A DNA stretch of 64,000 nt. Origin: Marinobacter salexigens. Its GTDB lineage: Bacteria > Pseudomonadota > Gammaproteobacteria > Pseudomonadales > Oleiphilaceae. The notes under the pieces were generated by a model. It worked only from the letters and a program-made list of their open reading frames with translations. It ran no database searches and had not been told where the DNA came from. Positions 47,148 through 57,780 of this stretch are shown here, one piece after another; position 1 is the stretch's first letter, and each line of letters begins with the position of its first letter. The DNA lies in assembly GCF_018860765.1 (NCBI RefSeq), contig NZ_JAHKPV010000019.1, positions 439,972-503,971 on the forward strand, given 5' to 3'. Position numbers and translations under genes: made by a program.

Positions 47148-48191
47148 TTATTCAGTGCTAAATGTGGTGTGAAGTCTGACTTTTTTCAAGGCTGCATCAG
47201 CGATAAAACTATCTTCGCTGTCGAGCCAGTGTAAATCAGTCCACTTTCGGAGCCATGTAAGCTGCCGTTTGGCTAGCTGACGAGTGGCCGCAACTCCCTT
47301 GCTTACAAATGCATCATAATCATCTACACCCACCAGATAATTCCAGGCTTGGCGATAACCGACACAACGCATGGACGGTAGGTCAGGGTGTAAGTCGCCC
47401 CTAGCCATCAGAGCCCGAACTTCGTCCAGAAACCCCGCTTCCAGCATATTCAGAAAACGCTGGTGTATCCTATCGTGAAGCACTCGCCTCTCCAGAGGCG
47501 CCATGGCAAGCTGTACAACAGTATACGGAAGCGATGAAGTTTCGTCTGCCTGCCATTGAGTATAGTAGGTGTAATCCTCAATACCCTGTTGACCCTCGCT
47601 TTGATTCGACGACTGGCCAGTTTCTGCTTCCCAGAACGCCGAAATGGGCCGTCCAGTCAACCGAATAACTTCCAAAGCCCGCAACAGGCGCTGGCGATTA
47701 TTTGGGTGAATCAATTTTGCCGCCACCGGATCAGCAGCCTTCAGCTGATCGTGAAGTGCGGGCCAACCAAACTGGCTGGCTTCTGCCTCAAGCGTTTTTC
47801 GAAGTTCCGGGCTAGCCGATGGCAACCCGGACATTCCATGCAAAAGGGCTTTGAAATACATCATAGTGCCACCCACGAGCAATGGAATACGCCCGGCAAG
47901 GGTAATCCGATCCATTTCAAGCAACGCATCTCTACGAAAATCAGCGGCGGAATAGGTTTCGGCGGGATCGCAAATATCAATCAGCCGGTGCGGTGCGCGC
48001 GCCAGCTCAGCGGCAGTGGGCTTTGCAGTACCTATATCCATGCCGCGATAGATCATTGCCGAGTCGACGCTGATGATCTCGCAGGGCAATTGCTCACACA
48101 GCGCCATGGCAAGATCGGTTTTTCCGGACGCCGTTGGCCCCATCAAGAAGATAGCAGGTGGCTTAACGGCTTGGGGCGTTCCTGATAGCAC
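47148..48191 (-). CDS. miaA: tRNA dimethylallyltransferase
   Basis: MiaA adds the isopentenyl group to A37 of tRNAs reading U-first codons. The P-loop is GPTASGKT, with [16 protein letters not shown] and [13 protein letters not shown] following. The open frame reaches 48284, but a GTG at 48191 is preceded by GGGAGG at 10 bases, avoids overlap with mutL and gives 347 residues; I chose it. It lies 25 bases after mutL in the conserved mutL-miaA-hfq order. Confidence 0.95.
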   Translation of the reverse strand: MLSGTPQAVKPPAIFLMGPTASGKTDLAMALCEQLPCEIISVDSAMIYRGMDIGTAKPTAAELARAPHRLIDICDPAETYSAADFRRDALLEMDRITLAGRIPLLVGGTMMYFKALLHGMSGLPSASPELRKTLEAEASQFGWPALHDQLKAADPVAAKLIHPNNRQRLLRALEVIRLTGRPISAFWEAETGQSSNQSEGQQGIEDYTYYTQWQADETSSLPYTVVQLAMAPLERRVLHDRIHQRFLNMLEAGFLDEVRALMARGDLHPDLPSMRCVGYRQAWNYLVGVDDYDAFVSKGVAATRQLAKRQLTWLRKWTDLHWLDSEDSFIADAALKKVRLHTTFSTE

Positions 48192-48216
48192 TTTTGTTAA
48201 CCCTCCCAAAACCAGC

Positions 48217-50133
48217 CTAGCGCCCCCGCAAAAAGAGCTTATCCAACTCTGCCAAGGTGACCAGCGCCCAAGTCGGGCGCCCATGATTACATTGACCGCT
48301 GCGCTCTGTTGCCTCCATGTCCCTGAGAAGTGAGTTCATTTCCGGGATGGTCAGCTGGCGATTTGCCCGCACTGAACCATGGCACGCCATGGTGCCTAGC
48401 AGTTCGTGGGTAACTGCCTCAACTCGGTCACTCTGGCCATGCTCAATCAAGTCAGACAACACGTCACGAACAAGCTGCTCGGCATCGGCTCCCCGCAACA
48501 ACGCAGGCACCTGTCTGATAGCTAAAGTCTCAGGCCCGATGCGTTCAATTTGCAGCCCTAAATGCTGCAATTCCTCGCTATGGGTTTCAGCTAACGCTGC
48601 TTCTTTTTGGCTAACTGCGAGAGACAATGGCACCAGCAACGGCTGACTTTTGAGATCCTGCTCTGCAAGCGCACGTTTCATTCGCTCGTAGGTGATGCGC
48701 TCATGGGCCGCGTGCATATCGACAACAATCATGCCGGCACTGCTCTGGGCTAGAACGTAAATGCCATGCAACTGAGCAATGGCATATCCCAAGGGCGGCT
48801 CTTCGTTGTTGTCCGCCCCAGCATGCCGATCCGACGGGATTGCGGCTACGCCACCAAACGATGCCGGCTCTTGTCGGGTGCTGACGCCACCCCCACCGAG
48901 GGATTGGTAAAACGCCATTTGATCACTAGCTCGCCACTCTTGTTGAGGTGCAGCCTGCCCTCTGACCCCCTCTGAAGGTGAAGGCGTTTGACCACCCAAG
49001 GAAGGCGCCGTGGGCTGCCCGCTCCATGGGTAGGTTTGTGAAGGTGCTACCCCATCAGCCTGCGGCAATCCCTGCTCTTCCGTTTCGCGGCCAAACGACT
49101 GGGCTACAGCGCCCCGGAGATGATCATCGGGACGTACATCAGCCAAAGCCTTGTGCAGCGTGCGGAAGATAAAATCGTGGACCAGCCTGCCATCACGAAA
49201 ACGCACTTCGTGCTTGGTTGGATGCACGTTCACATCAACAGTTGCAGGATCAACTTCGAGATATAGAACAAACGCAGGATGGCGATTGTTATACAACACA
49301 TCGCGATAGGCTTGACGAACAGCGTGGGCAACCAACCGGTCGCGGATAACGCGACCGTTCACAAAGAAATACTGAAGGTCAGCCTGACTGCGAGAAAAAG
49401 TGGGCAAAGCGACCCACCCCCACAAGCGCAAACCTGTGGCTTCCGCGTCAATTACTACCGCATTATCGATAAACTTTTGCCCACACAAGGCGCCAATGCG
49501 GCGTTCTTTATCGAGCATGGACTCTGCTGCCCGTAAATTCTGAACAACTTTCTGATTATGACGCAGGGTAAAGCCCGCATCAAAGCGACTGAGCGCTTGC
49601 CGCCGCACGCATTCTTCTACATGGTTAAACTCGGTTTTCTCGGTACGCAGAAACTTGCGCCGGGCTGGAGTATTGAAAAACAGGTCTCGCACTTCCACCG
49701 TGGTGCCCACGGGGTGTGCGGCAGGTGCTATTTGAGCATCCATATCACGCCCTTCAACCTCCACCCGAGAGGCCGCCTGCTGCTGGTCGGTGCGGGAGGT
49801 TAGCGTTAAACGGGAAACCGAGCTGATACTGGCGAGGGCCTCACCTCTGAACCCGAGCGAGGCGACAGACTCCAAATCGTCGAGGCTAGCGATTTTGCTT
49901 GTAGCATGGCGGCTAAGCGCCAGAGGCAGGTCGCTTTCCGCAATACCACTCCCATCATCGCGTACACGGATTAGCTTTACACCGCCCTGTTCCACCTCGA
50001 TCTCAACGCGATCAGCGCCCGCATCGAGTGCGTTTTCAACCAGTTCTTTGACAACAGATGCAGGGCGCTCAACCACCTCGCCGGCAGCAATCTGGTTTGC
50101 CAGCCGCGGCGAGAGTAATCGGATGGAGGGCAT
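48217..50133 (-). CDS. mutL: DNA mismatch repair protein MutL (endonuclease type)
   Basis: MutL (638 residues) has the GHKL ATPase motifs [17 protein letters not shown] and [17 protein letters not shown] Pro/Ser/Gln-rich linker (about 350-430) leads to a C-terminal dimer domain. There, [12 protein letters not shown] fits the endonuclease motif DQHA(X)2E(X)4E with Met for Gln, as I recall for pseudomonad MutL. This suggests a nicking MutL and methyl-independent repair rather than the E. coli MutH system. Confidence 0.97.
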   Translation of the reverse strand: MPSIRLLSPRLANQIAAGEVVERPASVVKELVENALDAGADRVEIEVEQGGVKLIRVRDDGSGIAESDLPLALSRHATSKIASLDDLESVASLGFRGEALASISSVSRLTLTSRTDQQQAASRVEVEGRDMDAQIAPAAHPVGTTVEVRDLFFNTPARRKFLRTEKTEFNHVEECVRRQALSRFDAGFTLRHNQKVVQNLRAAESMLDKERRIGALCGQKFIDNAVVIDAEATGLRLWGWVALPTFSRSQADLQYFFVNGRVIRDRLVAHAVRQAYRDVLYNNRHPAFVLYLEVDPATVDVNVHPTKHEVRFRDGRLVHDFIFRTLHKALADVRPDDHLRGAVAQSFGRETEEQGLPQADGVAPSQTYPWSGQPTAPSLGGQTPSPSEGVRGQAAPQQEWRASDQMAFYQSLGGGGVSTRQEPASFGGVAAIPSDRHAGADNNEEPPLGYAIAQLHGIYVLAQSSAGMIVVDMHAAHERITYERMKRALAEQDLKSQPLLVPLSLAVSQKEAALAETHSEELQHLGLQIERIGPETLAIRQVPALLRGADAEQLVRDVLSDLIEHGQSDRVEAVTHELLGTMACHGSVRANRQLTIPEMNSLLRDMEATERSGQCNHGRPTWALVTLAELDKLFLRGR

Positions 50134-50153
50134 GTTTCGGAACTACCTCTTAT

Positions 50154-51515
50154 TCAGGATGCGGGAATACGAATGGTTTGCCCTACCATAACACGGTCAT
50201 CCCTCAGGCCGTTAAATTGCATCAACTCGCTTACGGTTGTTTGGTTTTCACGCGCCACTTCTGAAAGGGTATCGCCACTTCGAACCCGATACCTGCTAAT
50301 CCGCCCACCACCTTGGCGGTTCTGCTTCTGCCACGCCAGCAGGGTACCGGGCGGGGGTGTTTTCTGGAAGTAGTCATCTATACCCTGCATGATGGCGCCA
50401 GCGAGCTTGCGTCGGTACCAGTCGGTAGACAAGTTCTTCTCTTCCTGCGGGTTAGATATAAAGCCTGCCTCCACAAGAATGGAAGGAATATCCGGCGATT
50501 TGAGAACGGCGAAGGCCGCCTGTTCCACGCCGGGTTTGTGCAAATGCGCCACTCCGTTGAGCTTGCCCAAAATTGAACTGCCCACACCCAAACTGGCATT
50601 GATACTGGCGGTCATTGAGAGGTCAAGCAGCACACCAGCGAGCATGTCGTCGCGACCATCAAGAGACACTCCACCTGTACCGCCAATCAAATCCGAGCGG
50701 TTTTCGCTTTGCGCCAACCAACGAGCCGTTTCACTGGTTGCGCCACGCTGAGAGAGCGCAAATACCGAGGCGCCCTTGGGTTGCGGCGTGCGGAATGCGT
50801 CCGCATGCACAGACACAAACAGATCCGCACTGTATTTGCGGGCCAGAATGGTGCGATTTCTCAGGCCTATATAGTAATCACCGGTGCGGGTAAGCTTAGC
50901 CGTATAGCCCGGCCGCTTATCAATCATCTCTTTGAGAATGTGAGCCATTTTTAGCACTATATCTTTCTCATGGGTACCCCTTGGACCAATAGCGCCAGGG
51001 TCTTCACCACCGTGGCCTGCATCGATAACAACGATAACGTCGCGCTTGCCCGCTGAGTTGTGAGTCACCGTTGGCTTGGCCGCCTTTTCCAACCGACTGC
51101 CACTTTCGTCAATTAGGTCCAGAACCAGACGATGACCATACTGTTGGTTGGGTTCTAACTGAAAACTTCTAGGCTTGATATCGCTAGCTAAATCAAGAAC
51201 CACCCTTAGATCGGTGCCATTGCGCGGTGCACTGCGAATACGGCGAACCGGGCTGCCAGACAGATCAAGCTTGTCGAGGTCGGTTTTCAGGCGTGTGTTT
51301 TTGAGGTCAATCACCAAGCGCGAAGGATTGCTCAACGCGAACATATTGTGATCCACCTTGCCTGCGGTATCCAACACCAAACGGGTATGATCCGGGGCTG
51401 GCCAGATGCGAATCCCCTCCACCTGAGTACCTGCTTGCGCCTGTAAGGATGCCGAAAGCAACCACGCGGACGCCAGAGCCACTAATATCGTCATCGTCAG
51501 CTTGTGTTTTTTCAT
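50154..51515 (-). CDS. N-acetylmuramoyl-L-alanine amidase (AmiB/AmiC type with LysM)
   Basis: A 453-residue exported amidase that cleaves septal peptidoglycan. It has a signal peptide (residues 1-28, ending LQAQA) and an AMIN domain (GIRIWPAPDHTRLVLDTAG). The zinc amidase domain follows (VVIDAGHGGEDPGAIGPRGTHEKD; LVEAGFISNPQEEKNL), with a C-terminal LysM (YRVRSGDTLSEVARENQTTV). It lies between tsaE and mutL as in other gammaproteobacteria. Activation by EnvC/NlpD-type proteins is expected from the family. Confidence 0.95.
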   Translation of the reverse strand: MKKHKLTMTILVALASAWLLSASLQAQAGTQVEGIRIWPAPDHTRLVLDTAGKVDHNMFALSNPSRLVIDLKNTRLKTDLDKLDLSGSPVRRIRSAPRNGTDLRVVLDLASDIKPRSFQLEPNQQYGHRLVLDLIDESGSRLEKAAKPTVTHNSAGKRDVIVVIDAGHGGEDPGAIGPRGTHEKDIVLKMAHILKEMIDKRPGYTAKLTRTGDYYIGLRNRTILARKYSADLFVSVHADAFRTPQPKGASVFALSQRGATSETARWLAQSENRSDLIGGTGGVSLDGRDDMLAGVLLDLSMTASINASLGVGSSILGKLNGVAHLHKPGVEQAAFAVLKSPDIPSILVEAGFISNPQEEKNLSTDWYRRKLAGAIMQGIDDYFQKTPPPGTLLAWQKQNRQGGGRISRYRVRSGDTLSEVARENQTTVSELMQFNGLRDDRVMVGQTIRIPAS

Positions 51516-51546
51516 ACAGTCTGCCTGTTTGTGCGGTTTCGGCCAG

Positions 51547-52044
51547 TCAATGCTCTGGCCCGATCAATTCCAACTCGTTCAACAGTGACGCACCAAACTC
51601 CGATCGCGCCCTAATGACCGCCGACCGACCGTCGCCCTGATGCTCTAAATGCACTTCGAGATCCGGGTTTGGCAGCACCCCCTCACCACGTTCCGGCCAC
51701 TCGATAAGACAAATACTCTGGCCACTGAAATAGTCACGAATGCCCATGTACTCCAACTCTTCCGGATCGCCCAACCGATATAAATCAAAGTGATAGGTCG
51801 GTGGGACCAAGTCTTCGTAGGGCTCAACCAACGTATAGGTCGGGCTTTTTACAGCGCCCTCATGCCCAAGGGCTCGAATAACCCCACGGCTGAGTGTGGT
51901 TTTCCCCATTCCTAGGTCGCCCTCGAGGAATATGGTCAGCCCTTCACCCGATTCTTTTGCCAAACGGGCCAGTTCACTGCCCAGCTTTTCGGTCTCTTCT
52001 TCACCTTCCAGAAACAACCTGCGCTCGTTCCCGAAAATGCTCAT
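51547..52044 (-). CDS. tsaE: tRNA t6A biosynthesis ATPase
   Basis: TsaE (165 residues) is the ATPase that works with TsaB and TsaD in N6-threonylcarbamoyl-adenosine synthesis. The P-loop GDLGMGKTTLSRG and SPTYTLVEPY are diagnostic. Its start overlaps the nnr stop by 4 bases. Confidence 0.97.
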   Translation of the reverse strand: MSIFGNERRLFLEGEEETEKLGSELARLAKESGEGLTIFLEGDLGMGKTTLSRGVIRALGHEGAVKSPTYTLVEPYEDLVPPTYHFDLYRLGDPEELEYMGIRDYFSGQSICLIEWPERGEGVLPNPDLEVHLEHQGDGRSAVIRARSEFGASLLNELELIGPEH

Positions 52045-53621
52045 TCTTCCTCCTCGCGGCGGCCAATGATTGACTCCGCCTCCCGGAAAACCTGCGGCAA
52101 TGCATCAATCACGTCAGTGGCGATGAGCCCCATATAGCCTTTTTCAACGGATGCCCTGCTCGCCGCTTCAAGATGCACAACAGCGCCCAGTGTGGCGGCC
52201 TGAGCGGGTGACTCATTGATTTGGGCATAGAGTGCGCCAATGACTCCCGAGAGCACGTCCCCCATGCCCCCTGTTGCCATACCCGGGTTGCTGCCCTCGG
52301 CAATATCCACAGCCGCCTCGCCAGCGGAGATAACCGTTCCTGCCCCCTTGAGCAAGACTGCGCCCCCGTATAAGGACTGCAGCTTATTCGCGGCAGCCAA
52401 ACGATCCGCTTCAATTTCCGGTACAAGACAATTTAGCAATCTCGCGGCCTCGCCCGGGTGAGGCGTTAAAATTTGATTGTTGGCTGGCACAGCTACCCGG
52501 GATGAAAGCAGGTTTAAAGCATCTGCATCCAAAACACGTGGCTTGCCGCTCTCCACTACCTGTTGCAGCATCTGCTGCCCCCAGGCGCTCTGCCCCATAC
52601 CGGGCCCACACACAACAACCGTTGCGGCATCCAGCAGCGAGGGCAGTTCCGAGCCGTGGGTCAACCCATGAACCATCACCGAAGGGCAGCGTGCCAATGC
52701 GGCGGTTACATGCTCAGGGCGTGTTGCCAGCGACACCAACCCCGCACCAGAGCGCGCAGCTGCTTCTGCAGCGAGCAAGCCCGCGCCACCAAAACCACGA
52801 TCACCTGCGACGACCAAAACATGGCCAAAACGACCCTTATGTGCGTTTGCAGGGCGCCGGGGCAGCCATCCCTGAACTGACTTCCAACTCTGAAGCATGG
52901 CTATGGGGCTTTCGCCGCTCTCGCGATTTTCACCAATGTCGCCGGCTTTCATGGCAGTGCTCAATGATTCAAACACCGTATCGCCGCACGCCGCCGCGCC
53001 GTGCCCGGTATACAACCCAGCCTTGCGGCCAATAAACGTAACGGTCATGCTGGCCTGCACCACCTCGCCCTTGGCTGCGCCTGTCGTCGCGTTAAGCCCG
53101 GAGGGCACATCAACCGCCAACGTAGGAAGCCCCGAACGATTACAGCGTGCTATTACACTGGCAAACGGCTCTCTGGGGGAACCGGAAGCCCCTGTCCCCA
53201 ACATGGCATCTACGATTAACCCGGCGTTTTCTATTAACGAATCCAGCTCGGCCTCACTGACCTCGGCCAGCTCCCGGACCTTTACTCCGTCAGCAGTTGC
53301 CTTCTGCCAAGCCTTGCGGGCATCTCCGTTCAATTTTTCTGTGGGGGCAACCGCGACACAGTGCACAGTCAACCCGTGCCGCGCCGCATTGGCCGCTATC
53401 AGGTAGCCGTCACCACCGTTATTGCCTGCACCACAAAGAACCAGCAAAGTTTCAGTGCCGGGCCAGCGCAATGCTAGCCTGCGAAATGCCGCACGGGCAG
53501 CAGACTGCATCAAATCAAATCCATCGACACCGAGCTGTTCGATAACATACTGATCGATACGGCGCACAGAATCGGCGGAAAACAGCGCGTCTGGTAAACT
53601 GCCTCCAGCATGCTGTGGCAT
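52041..53621 (-). CDS. nnr: Bifunctional NAD(P)H-hydrate epimerase/dehydratase
   Basis: This 526-residue fusion repairs hydrated NAD(P)H. The N-terminal epimerase half (NnrE; LVLCGAGNNGGDGYLIA) is followed by the ADP/ATP-dependent dehydratase half (NnrD; GRFGHVLVVAGDRGFGGAGLLAAEAAARSGAGLV and GNPGMATGGMGDVLSG). The fusion is the usual bacterial form. It is divergent from queG. Confidence 0.96.
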   Translation of the reverse strand: MPQHAGGSLPDALFSADSVRRIDQYVIEQLGVDGFDLMQSAARAAFRRLALRWPGTETLLVLCGAGNNGGDGYLIAANAARHGLTVHCVAVAPTEKLNGDARKAWQKATADGVKVRELAEVSEAELDSLIENAGLIVDAMLGTGASGSPREPFASVIARCNRSGLPTLAVDVPSGLNATTGAAKGEVVQASMTVTFIGRKAGLYTGHGAAACGDTVFESLSTAMKAGDIGENRESGESPIAMLQSWKSVQGWLPRRPANAHKGRFGHVLVVAGDRGFGGAGLLAAEAAARSGAGLVSLATRPEHVTAALARCPSVMVHGLTHGSELPSLLDAATVVVCGPGMGQSAWGQQMLQQVVESGKPRVLDADALNLLSSRVAVPANNQILTPHPGEAARLLNCLVPEIEADRLAAANKLQSLYGGAVLLKGAGTVISAGEAAVDIAEGSNPGMATGGMGDVLSGVIGALYAQINESPAQAATLGAVVHLEAASRASVEKGYMGLIATDVIDALPQVFREAESIIGRREEEE

Positions 53622-53744
53622 GAGCCTTTGCTCCCGTTACAGAAACCGGTTTAAGAAAATTGGCCAGCTATTTGTAAAGCATAGCAAAACCATGGAAAAG
53701 GTCATAACTTAATCAAATTAAATATCTGTACCTCCAGCTCGGGC

Positions 53745-54848
53745 ATGGCGGGTACACCAATGGTACTTATGAGCGCACCCAAAACAGACATGTCTTTGCC
53801 ACCAGAACTGGCTGATTTGCCTACACTTATCCGGCAATGGGCCAAGGAGCTCGGGTTTTCTGATGCAGGAATAACAACGGCGGATACCGGCGAACATGCC
53901 CAGCGACTTCAAGACTGGCTTGACCAAGGCTATCAAGGAGAGATGGAGTACATGGGACACCACGGGGATAAGCGCTACACTCCTACGTCGCTGGTGCCTG
54001 GAACAACCCGAGTCATTTCTGTACGCATGGACTACATGCCCACACCAGACAGCCCTAAAGAAGCGCTTACTAACCGGGAAGGCGCCTATATCACTCGCTA
54101 TGCCCTAGGTCGCGACTACCACAAACTGATCCGGAAGCGGCTGGCCACTCTGGCAAAAAGGATTGACGAGGCAGTTAGCGGATATGACCACAGGGCATTT
54201 GTGGACAGCGCCCCAGTTCTAGAGCGGGCACTGGCGCAACGCGCGGGGTTGGGCTGGATTGGCAAGAACAATATGTTGATTCATCCTAAGGCTGGGTCGT
54301 TCTTTTTCCTTGGGGAAATATTCACCAGTGCTCCCTTGCCCGTAGACCCTGCCTTTCAAGCCGACCACTGTGGCAGTTGCTCTGCTTGCCTGGATATGTG
54401 CCCCACCGATGCGTTCGTGGGTGCTCACTTACTTGATGCACGGCGCTGTATCAGCTATTTGACTATTGAGCTTAAAGGCAGCATTCCGGAAGAGTTACGC
54501 GCGCCGATGGGCAATCGGGTGTTTGGCTGTGATGACTGCCAATTGGTGTGCCCCTGGCAGAAGTTTAAAAAGCCGACTCGGGAAGATGATTTTCAGCCAC
54601 GGCATGGCCTGAACAATAGTTCGCTGGCAGAGCTGTTTTTATGGACGGAGGAGCAGTTTCTGAAGCGCACAGAGGGTTCAGCTATTCGCCGCACGGGTTA
54701 CGAGGGTTGGTTGCGCAATCTGGCGGTAGGGCTGGGCAACGCACCTTCAACGATCCCGGTTATTGAAGCCCTTAAGTTGCGCGTGAACCATCCTTCAGAG
54801 ATGGTCCGCGAGCATGTTCAATGGGCATTGGCCCGGCACGGTTTATAG
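53745..54848 (+). CDS. queG: Epoxyqueuosine reductase
   Basis: QueG (up to 367 residues) carries out the last step of queuosine formation in tRNA, using cobalamin and two 4Fe-4S clusters. CGSCSACLDMCPTDAF and CDDCQLVCPWQKF bind the clusters. RHGLGW-type segments such as RAGLGWIGKNNMLI are conserved. Several in-frame ATGs (53745, 53760, 53769, 53790) are possible starts. Confidence 0.95.
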   Translation: MAGTPMVLMSAPKTDMSLPPELADLPTLIRQWAKELGFSDAGITTADTGEHAQRLQDWLDQGYQGEMEYMGHHGDKRYTPTSLVPGTTRVISVRMDYMPTPDSPKEALTNREGAYITRYALGRDYHKLIRKRLATLAKRIDEAVSGYDHRAFVDSAPVLERALAQRAGLGWIGKNNMLIHPKAGSFFFLGEIFTSAPLPVDPAFQADHCGSCSACLDMCPTDAFVGAHLLDARRCISYLTIELKGSIPEELRAPMGNRVFGCDDCQLVCPWQKFKKPTREDDFQPRHGLNNSSLAELFLWTEEQFLKRTEGSAIRRTGYEGWLRNLAVGLGNAPSTIPVIEALKLRVNHPSEMVREHVQWALARHGL

Positions 54849-54856
54849 CTTTTAGG

Positions 54857-55399
54857 TTACAGCTTGAAGAAGTGCTCGCGGTAGTGGCGCAGTTCGTTGA
54901 TTGAGTCGCGGATGTCATCTAGTGCTAGGTGGCTGCCCTGTTTTTTTACGCCTTCTAGTACATCCGGGCGCCAGCGGCGTGCGAGCTCTTTTACGGTGGA
55001 TACGTCTAGGTTACGGTAATGGAAGAAGTCTTCCAGTTCGGGCATGTATTTTACGAGGAACCGGCGATCCTGGCCTATGCTGTTGCCGCACAGGGGGGAC
55101 TGGCCTTTTTCCATGTATTCTTTGAGGAAGGCGATGGTTTGCTGCTCGGCTTCGGCTTCTGAGATTTTGCTTTCGCGGACGCGTTTGGTTAAGCCGCTTT
55201 CGCCGTGGGTGCGGGTGCACCATTCGTCCATGGCTTCGAGCAGGCTGTCGGGTTGGTGAATGGCGAGAACCGGGCCTTCGGCTATGAGGTTTAGTTCGGA
55301 GTCGGTGATGATGGTGGCCATTTCTATGATGCGTTCTTTTTCTGGATCAAGGCCGGTCATTTCCAGATCGATCCATACTAGGGGTTTCCCTGCTGACAT
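54857..55399 (-). CDS. orn: Oligoribonuclease
   Basis: Orn (180 residues) is a DEDDh 3-prime exonuclease that clears 2-5-mers of RNA and pGp[22 protein letters not shown] gives the first acidic motif. The open frame extends far upstream (55753) through the inverted-repeat element, but the ATG at 55399 gives the exact family start and length. It converges on queG with an 8-base gap. Confidence 0.97.
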   Translation of the reverse strand: MSAGKPLVWIDLEMTGLDPEKERIIEMATIITDSELNLIAEGPVLAIHQPDSLLEAMDEWCTRTHGESGLTKRVRESKISEAEAEQQTIAFLKEYMEKGQSPLCGNSIGQDRRFLVKYMPELEDFFHYRNLDVSTVKELARRWRPDVLEGVKKQGSHLALDDIRDSINELRHYREHFFKL

Positions 55400-55720
55400 T
55401 CTGCTTTCCTCACTAATCAAACATCGGTGGCGAGTGGAGTGGCCCCTTGCTTTCCGGGAACCGCTACGAGCTCTTCCCTGAGCGCTTGTCGTCGGCCATC
55501 CATGGCCGTCGGCATTCCCAGAAAGCAAGGGGCCACTCCACTTCAAACTTTGGTGATATATCCCATATGGTTCGGGCAGTTTTATCTGGATAAGACACTG
55601 CACTGCCCGGAGGTTCGGTGATATGTTTCTATTAATCGGCTCGGTTAAAGCCGCACAAAATTTATTCCCGTATGATGGCACAGCAACGTCACAACTTTCA
55701 TCCGTGTTAACTGAGACCTT
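55400..55720. other. Divergent orn-rsgA intergenic region
   Basis: A stretch of 321 bases between divergent orn and rsgA starts. About a third of it is a long inverted-repeat element (55433-55542). The remainder (55543-55720) presumably holds the rsgA promoter and includes GGGCAG/CTGCCC arms spaced about 25 bases apart. Confidence 0.6.
55433..55542. repeat. Long inverted-repeat element A
   Basis: Two 28-base arms (55433-55460 and 55515-55542) are inverted copies with one mismatch. They enclose a 54-base core containing CTTCCCTG, CGCT and the nested hairpin GGCCATCCATGGCC. The core is clearly related to that of element B (59769-59877), while the arms of A and B are unrelated in sequence. As RNA each would form a very stable long hairpin. 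Confidence 0.8.
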
Positions 55721-56776
55721 ATGGCAAAACGGCAACTGAACAAGCAACAGCAATTCCGGATCAAGAAGATTCAGGAGGAACGTGCGGCCCGTGCAGCTCG
55801 TAAAGAAAAGTCAGTTCAGGCGCAGGCCGATGCCGGAGAACTTGGTCCTGAGCAGGAAGGGCTGATTATTGCCCACTACGGTCAGCAACTGGATGTAGAG
55901 GCGCTGGAAGGTGACCGTAAGGGTGATGTTGTGCGGTGCTTTGTTCGGGCGAATATCGACAGTCTAGTGACGGGTGATCGGGTTGTCTGGCGGCCGGGTA
56001 AGAATGAAACCGGTGTGATCGTCGCTCGGTGTGAACGCGATAATTTGCTGCAAAGGCCAGACAACTTTGGCGCTGTAAAGCCGGTGGCCGCGAATATTGA
56101 CCACATTATTTTGGTGATCGCGCCGGAGCCCGAGCCCCATGATAATTTGATTGACCGGTATTTGGTGGCTTCTGAGATCACGGATATTCCAGCTGTCATT
56201 TTGTTGAACAAGACGGATCTGATTACGGATCAAAATAGACCACACATTGATGCCCTACTCGCGCGTTATGCAGCATTAGGTTATGAGATTGTGCGTACGT
56301 CTGCGGTGCAGTTCGATGGAAAACCATCGCCGGAAGTTGAGACCTTGGTGAAGGATAAAACCAGTGCTTTTGTGGGTCAGTCTGGGGTTGGTAAGTCGTC
56401 GATTATTCAAACGTTGATGCCGGATGAGGCGATTCGTGTGGGTGCGGTTTCCGAGAGTACTGGCAAGGGTGTTCACACCACTACCACGGCGAAGCTTTTT
56501 CACTTGCCGATGGGCGGTGATTTGATTGATTCGCCGGGTATTCGGGAGTTTGGTCTCTGGCACATGAGGCCACAGGAGATTGAGTACGGGTTTCGTGAGA
56601 TTCGTGAGGTGATCGGTTACTGCAAGTTTCGCAACTGCAGGCACATGGGCGACCCGGGTTGTGCCATTGATGCAGCAGCAGAGGCGGGCACGCTAAGCCC
56701 TGAGCGGCGACGTAGCTTCCATCGTATACTTCAAGACATGGCGGAGCAGCAGTCGCGGGGGTTAAAAGTCGACTGA
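55721..56776 (+). CDS. rsgA: Ribosome small subunit-dependent GTPase A
   Basis: RsgA (351 residues) is a circularly permuted GTPase that helps mature the 30S subunit. An N-terminal basic extension and OB-fold ([20 protein letters not shown]) come first. The GTPase motifs then appear in permuted order: NKTDL (G4) before GQSGVGKSS (G1) and DSPGIREFG (G3). The zinc knuckle [16 protein letters not shown] is near the C-terminus. Confidence 0.97.
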   Translation: MAKRQLNKQQQFRIKKIQEERAARAARKEKSVQAQADAGELGPEQEGLIIAHYGQQLDVEALEGDRKGDVVRCFVRANIDSLVTGDRVVWRPGKNETGVIVARCERDNLLQRPDNFGAVKPVAANIDHIILVIAPEPEPHDNLIDRYLVASEITDIPAVILLNKTDLITDQNRPHIDALLARYAALGYEIVRTSAVQFDGKPSPEVETLVKDKTSAFVGQSGVGKSSIIQTLMPDEAIRVGAVSESTGKGVHTTTTAKLFHLPMGGDLIDSPGIREFGLWHMRPQEIEYGFREIREVIGYCKFRNCRHMGDPGCAIDAAAEAGTLSPERRRSFHRILQDMAEQQSRGLKVD

Positions 56777-56795
56777 TAGGTTATTGCTGGGCTGT

Positions 56796-57755
56796 CTACC
56801 AGTTTAGTTCGCCCGGCGCCGGTTCTTCTTTTTCTCTCAGCCAGTCGCCACTTTCCAGATTATCCATGGCTTTTTTCTGATCTTCTTCTGACGGGGCCGT
56901 AAGGTCGATGAGGGGCGCGCCTTTGGCGCTGGCACTGTTGTGAATGCTGCTGATGGTTTTCTTGTTGAGCACGATAATGGAAATTCGGCGGTTTACGGGT
57001 GCCGTTGGTTCATCCTGGTCGAATAAAACAGAATCACTGAGCCCGACTACTCGGGCGATTTGTTGGGAGCGCACACCACCGGCAACCAACGCGCGGCGGG
57101 CTGTGTTGGCGCGGTCTGCCGAGAGTTCCCAGTTGGTATAGCCAGGGCGGCCGCCGAAAGGAGTGGCGTCTGTATGGCCGGTGAGGCTGAGCTTGTTATC
57201 AACAGACCCCAGCGTTTTCGCCAGTTCGAAAAGAATCTCCTGCGAGTAATATTTCAACTCGGCCCGACCGCTATCAAACATCGGTCGGTTTGAGCGATCA
57301 ACGATCTGAATCCTCAGTCCCTCATCGGTAATATCAATCAGCAGTTGATCTTTGAACTCTTGCAGCGTCTGGTTTTCTTCAATCCGTTGCTTTAGCTCTT
57401 GAAACAGCTCTTCCATCCGGCGTTGCTCGAGGGTTTCCGACAACGTATCAACCACCTCATCCGCAATCACTACAGGGTTTGGATCAATATCCGTGCTGGC
57501 TTCGCTGACGACAGACGCGCTGCCTTCAAGATCGACCGGGTTTGGTGAGCCGCCGTCAGTGAAGCCCACAGGATCTTTAAAATAGCCTTCTACGGCTTTC
57601 TTTTGTTCCGGGGATGCGGTTGCGGTTAACCAGAGCACCAAAAAAAACGCCATCATCGCCGTTGCAAAGTCAGCAAACGCAACCTTCCAGGAGCCACCGT
57701 GATGGCCCGCCGCAATGACTTTTTTGCGTTTTATGATTATCGGCTGCTGTTCCAC
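56796..57755 (-). CDS. motB: Flagellar stator protein MotB
   Basis: MotB (319 residues) is the peptidoglycan-anchored half of the proton-driven stator. The plug/TM region GGSWKVAFADFATAMMAFFLVLWLTAT contains the essential proton-binding Asp (FADF). An OmpA-like domain follows (LTGHTDATPFGG, NWELSADRANTARRALV). It lies 25 bases after motA. Confidence 0.95.
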   Translation of the reverse strand: MEQQPIIIKRKKVIAAGHHGGSWKVAFADFATAMMAFFLVLWLTATASPEQKKAVEGYFKDPVGFTDGGSPNPVDLEGSASVVSEASTDIDPNPVVIADEVVDTLSETLEQRRMEELFQELKQRIEENQTLQEFKDQLLIDITDEGLRIQIVDRSNRPMFDSGRAELKYYSQEILFELAKTLGSVDNKLSLTGHTDATPFGGRPGYTNWELSADRANTARRALVAGGVRSQQIARVVGLSDSVLFDQDEPTAPVNRRISIIVLNKKTISSIHNSASAKGAPLIDLTAPSEEDQKKAMDNLESGDWLREKEEPAPGELNW

Positions 57756-57780
57756 AAGACTACTCCGGATTCAGGCTAGG

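Noticed and set aside
55400..55753. Long N-terminal extension of orn
   Set aside because: It translates the inverted-repeat element and promoter; the internal ATG gives the exact family start.
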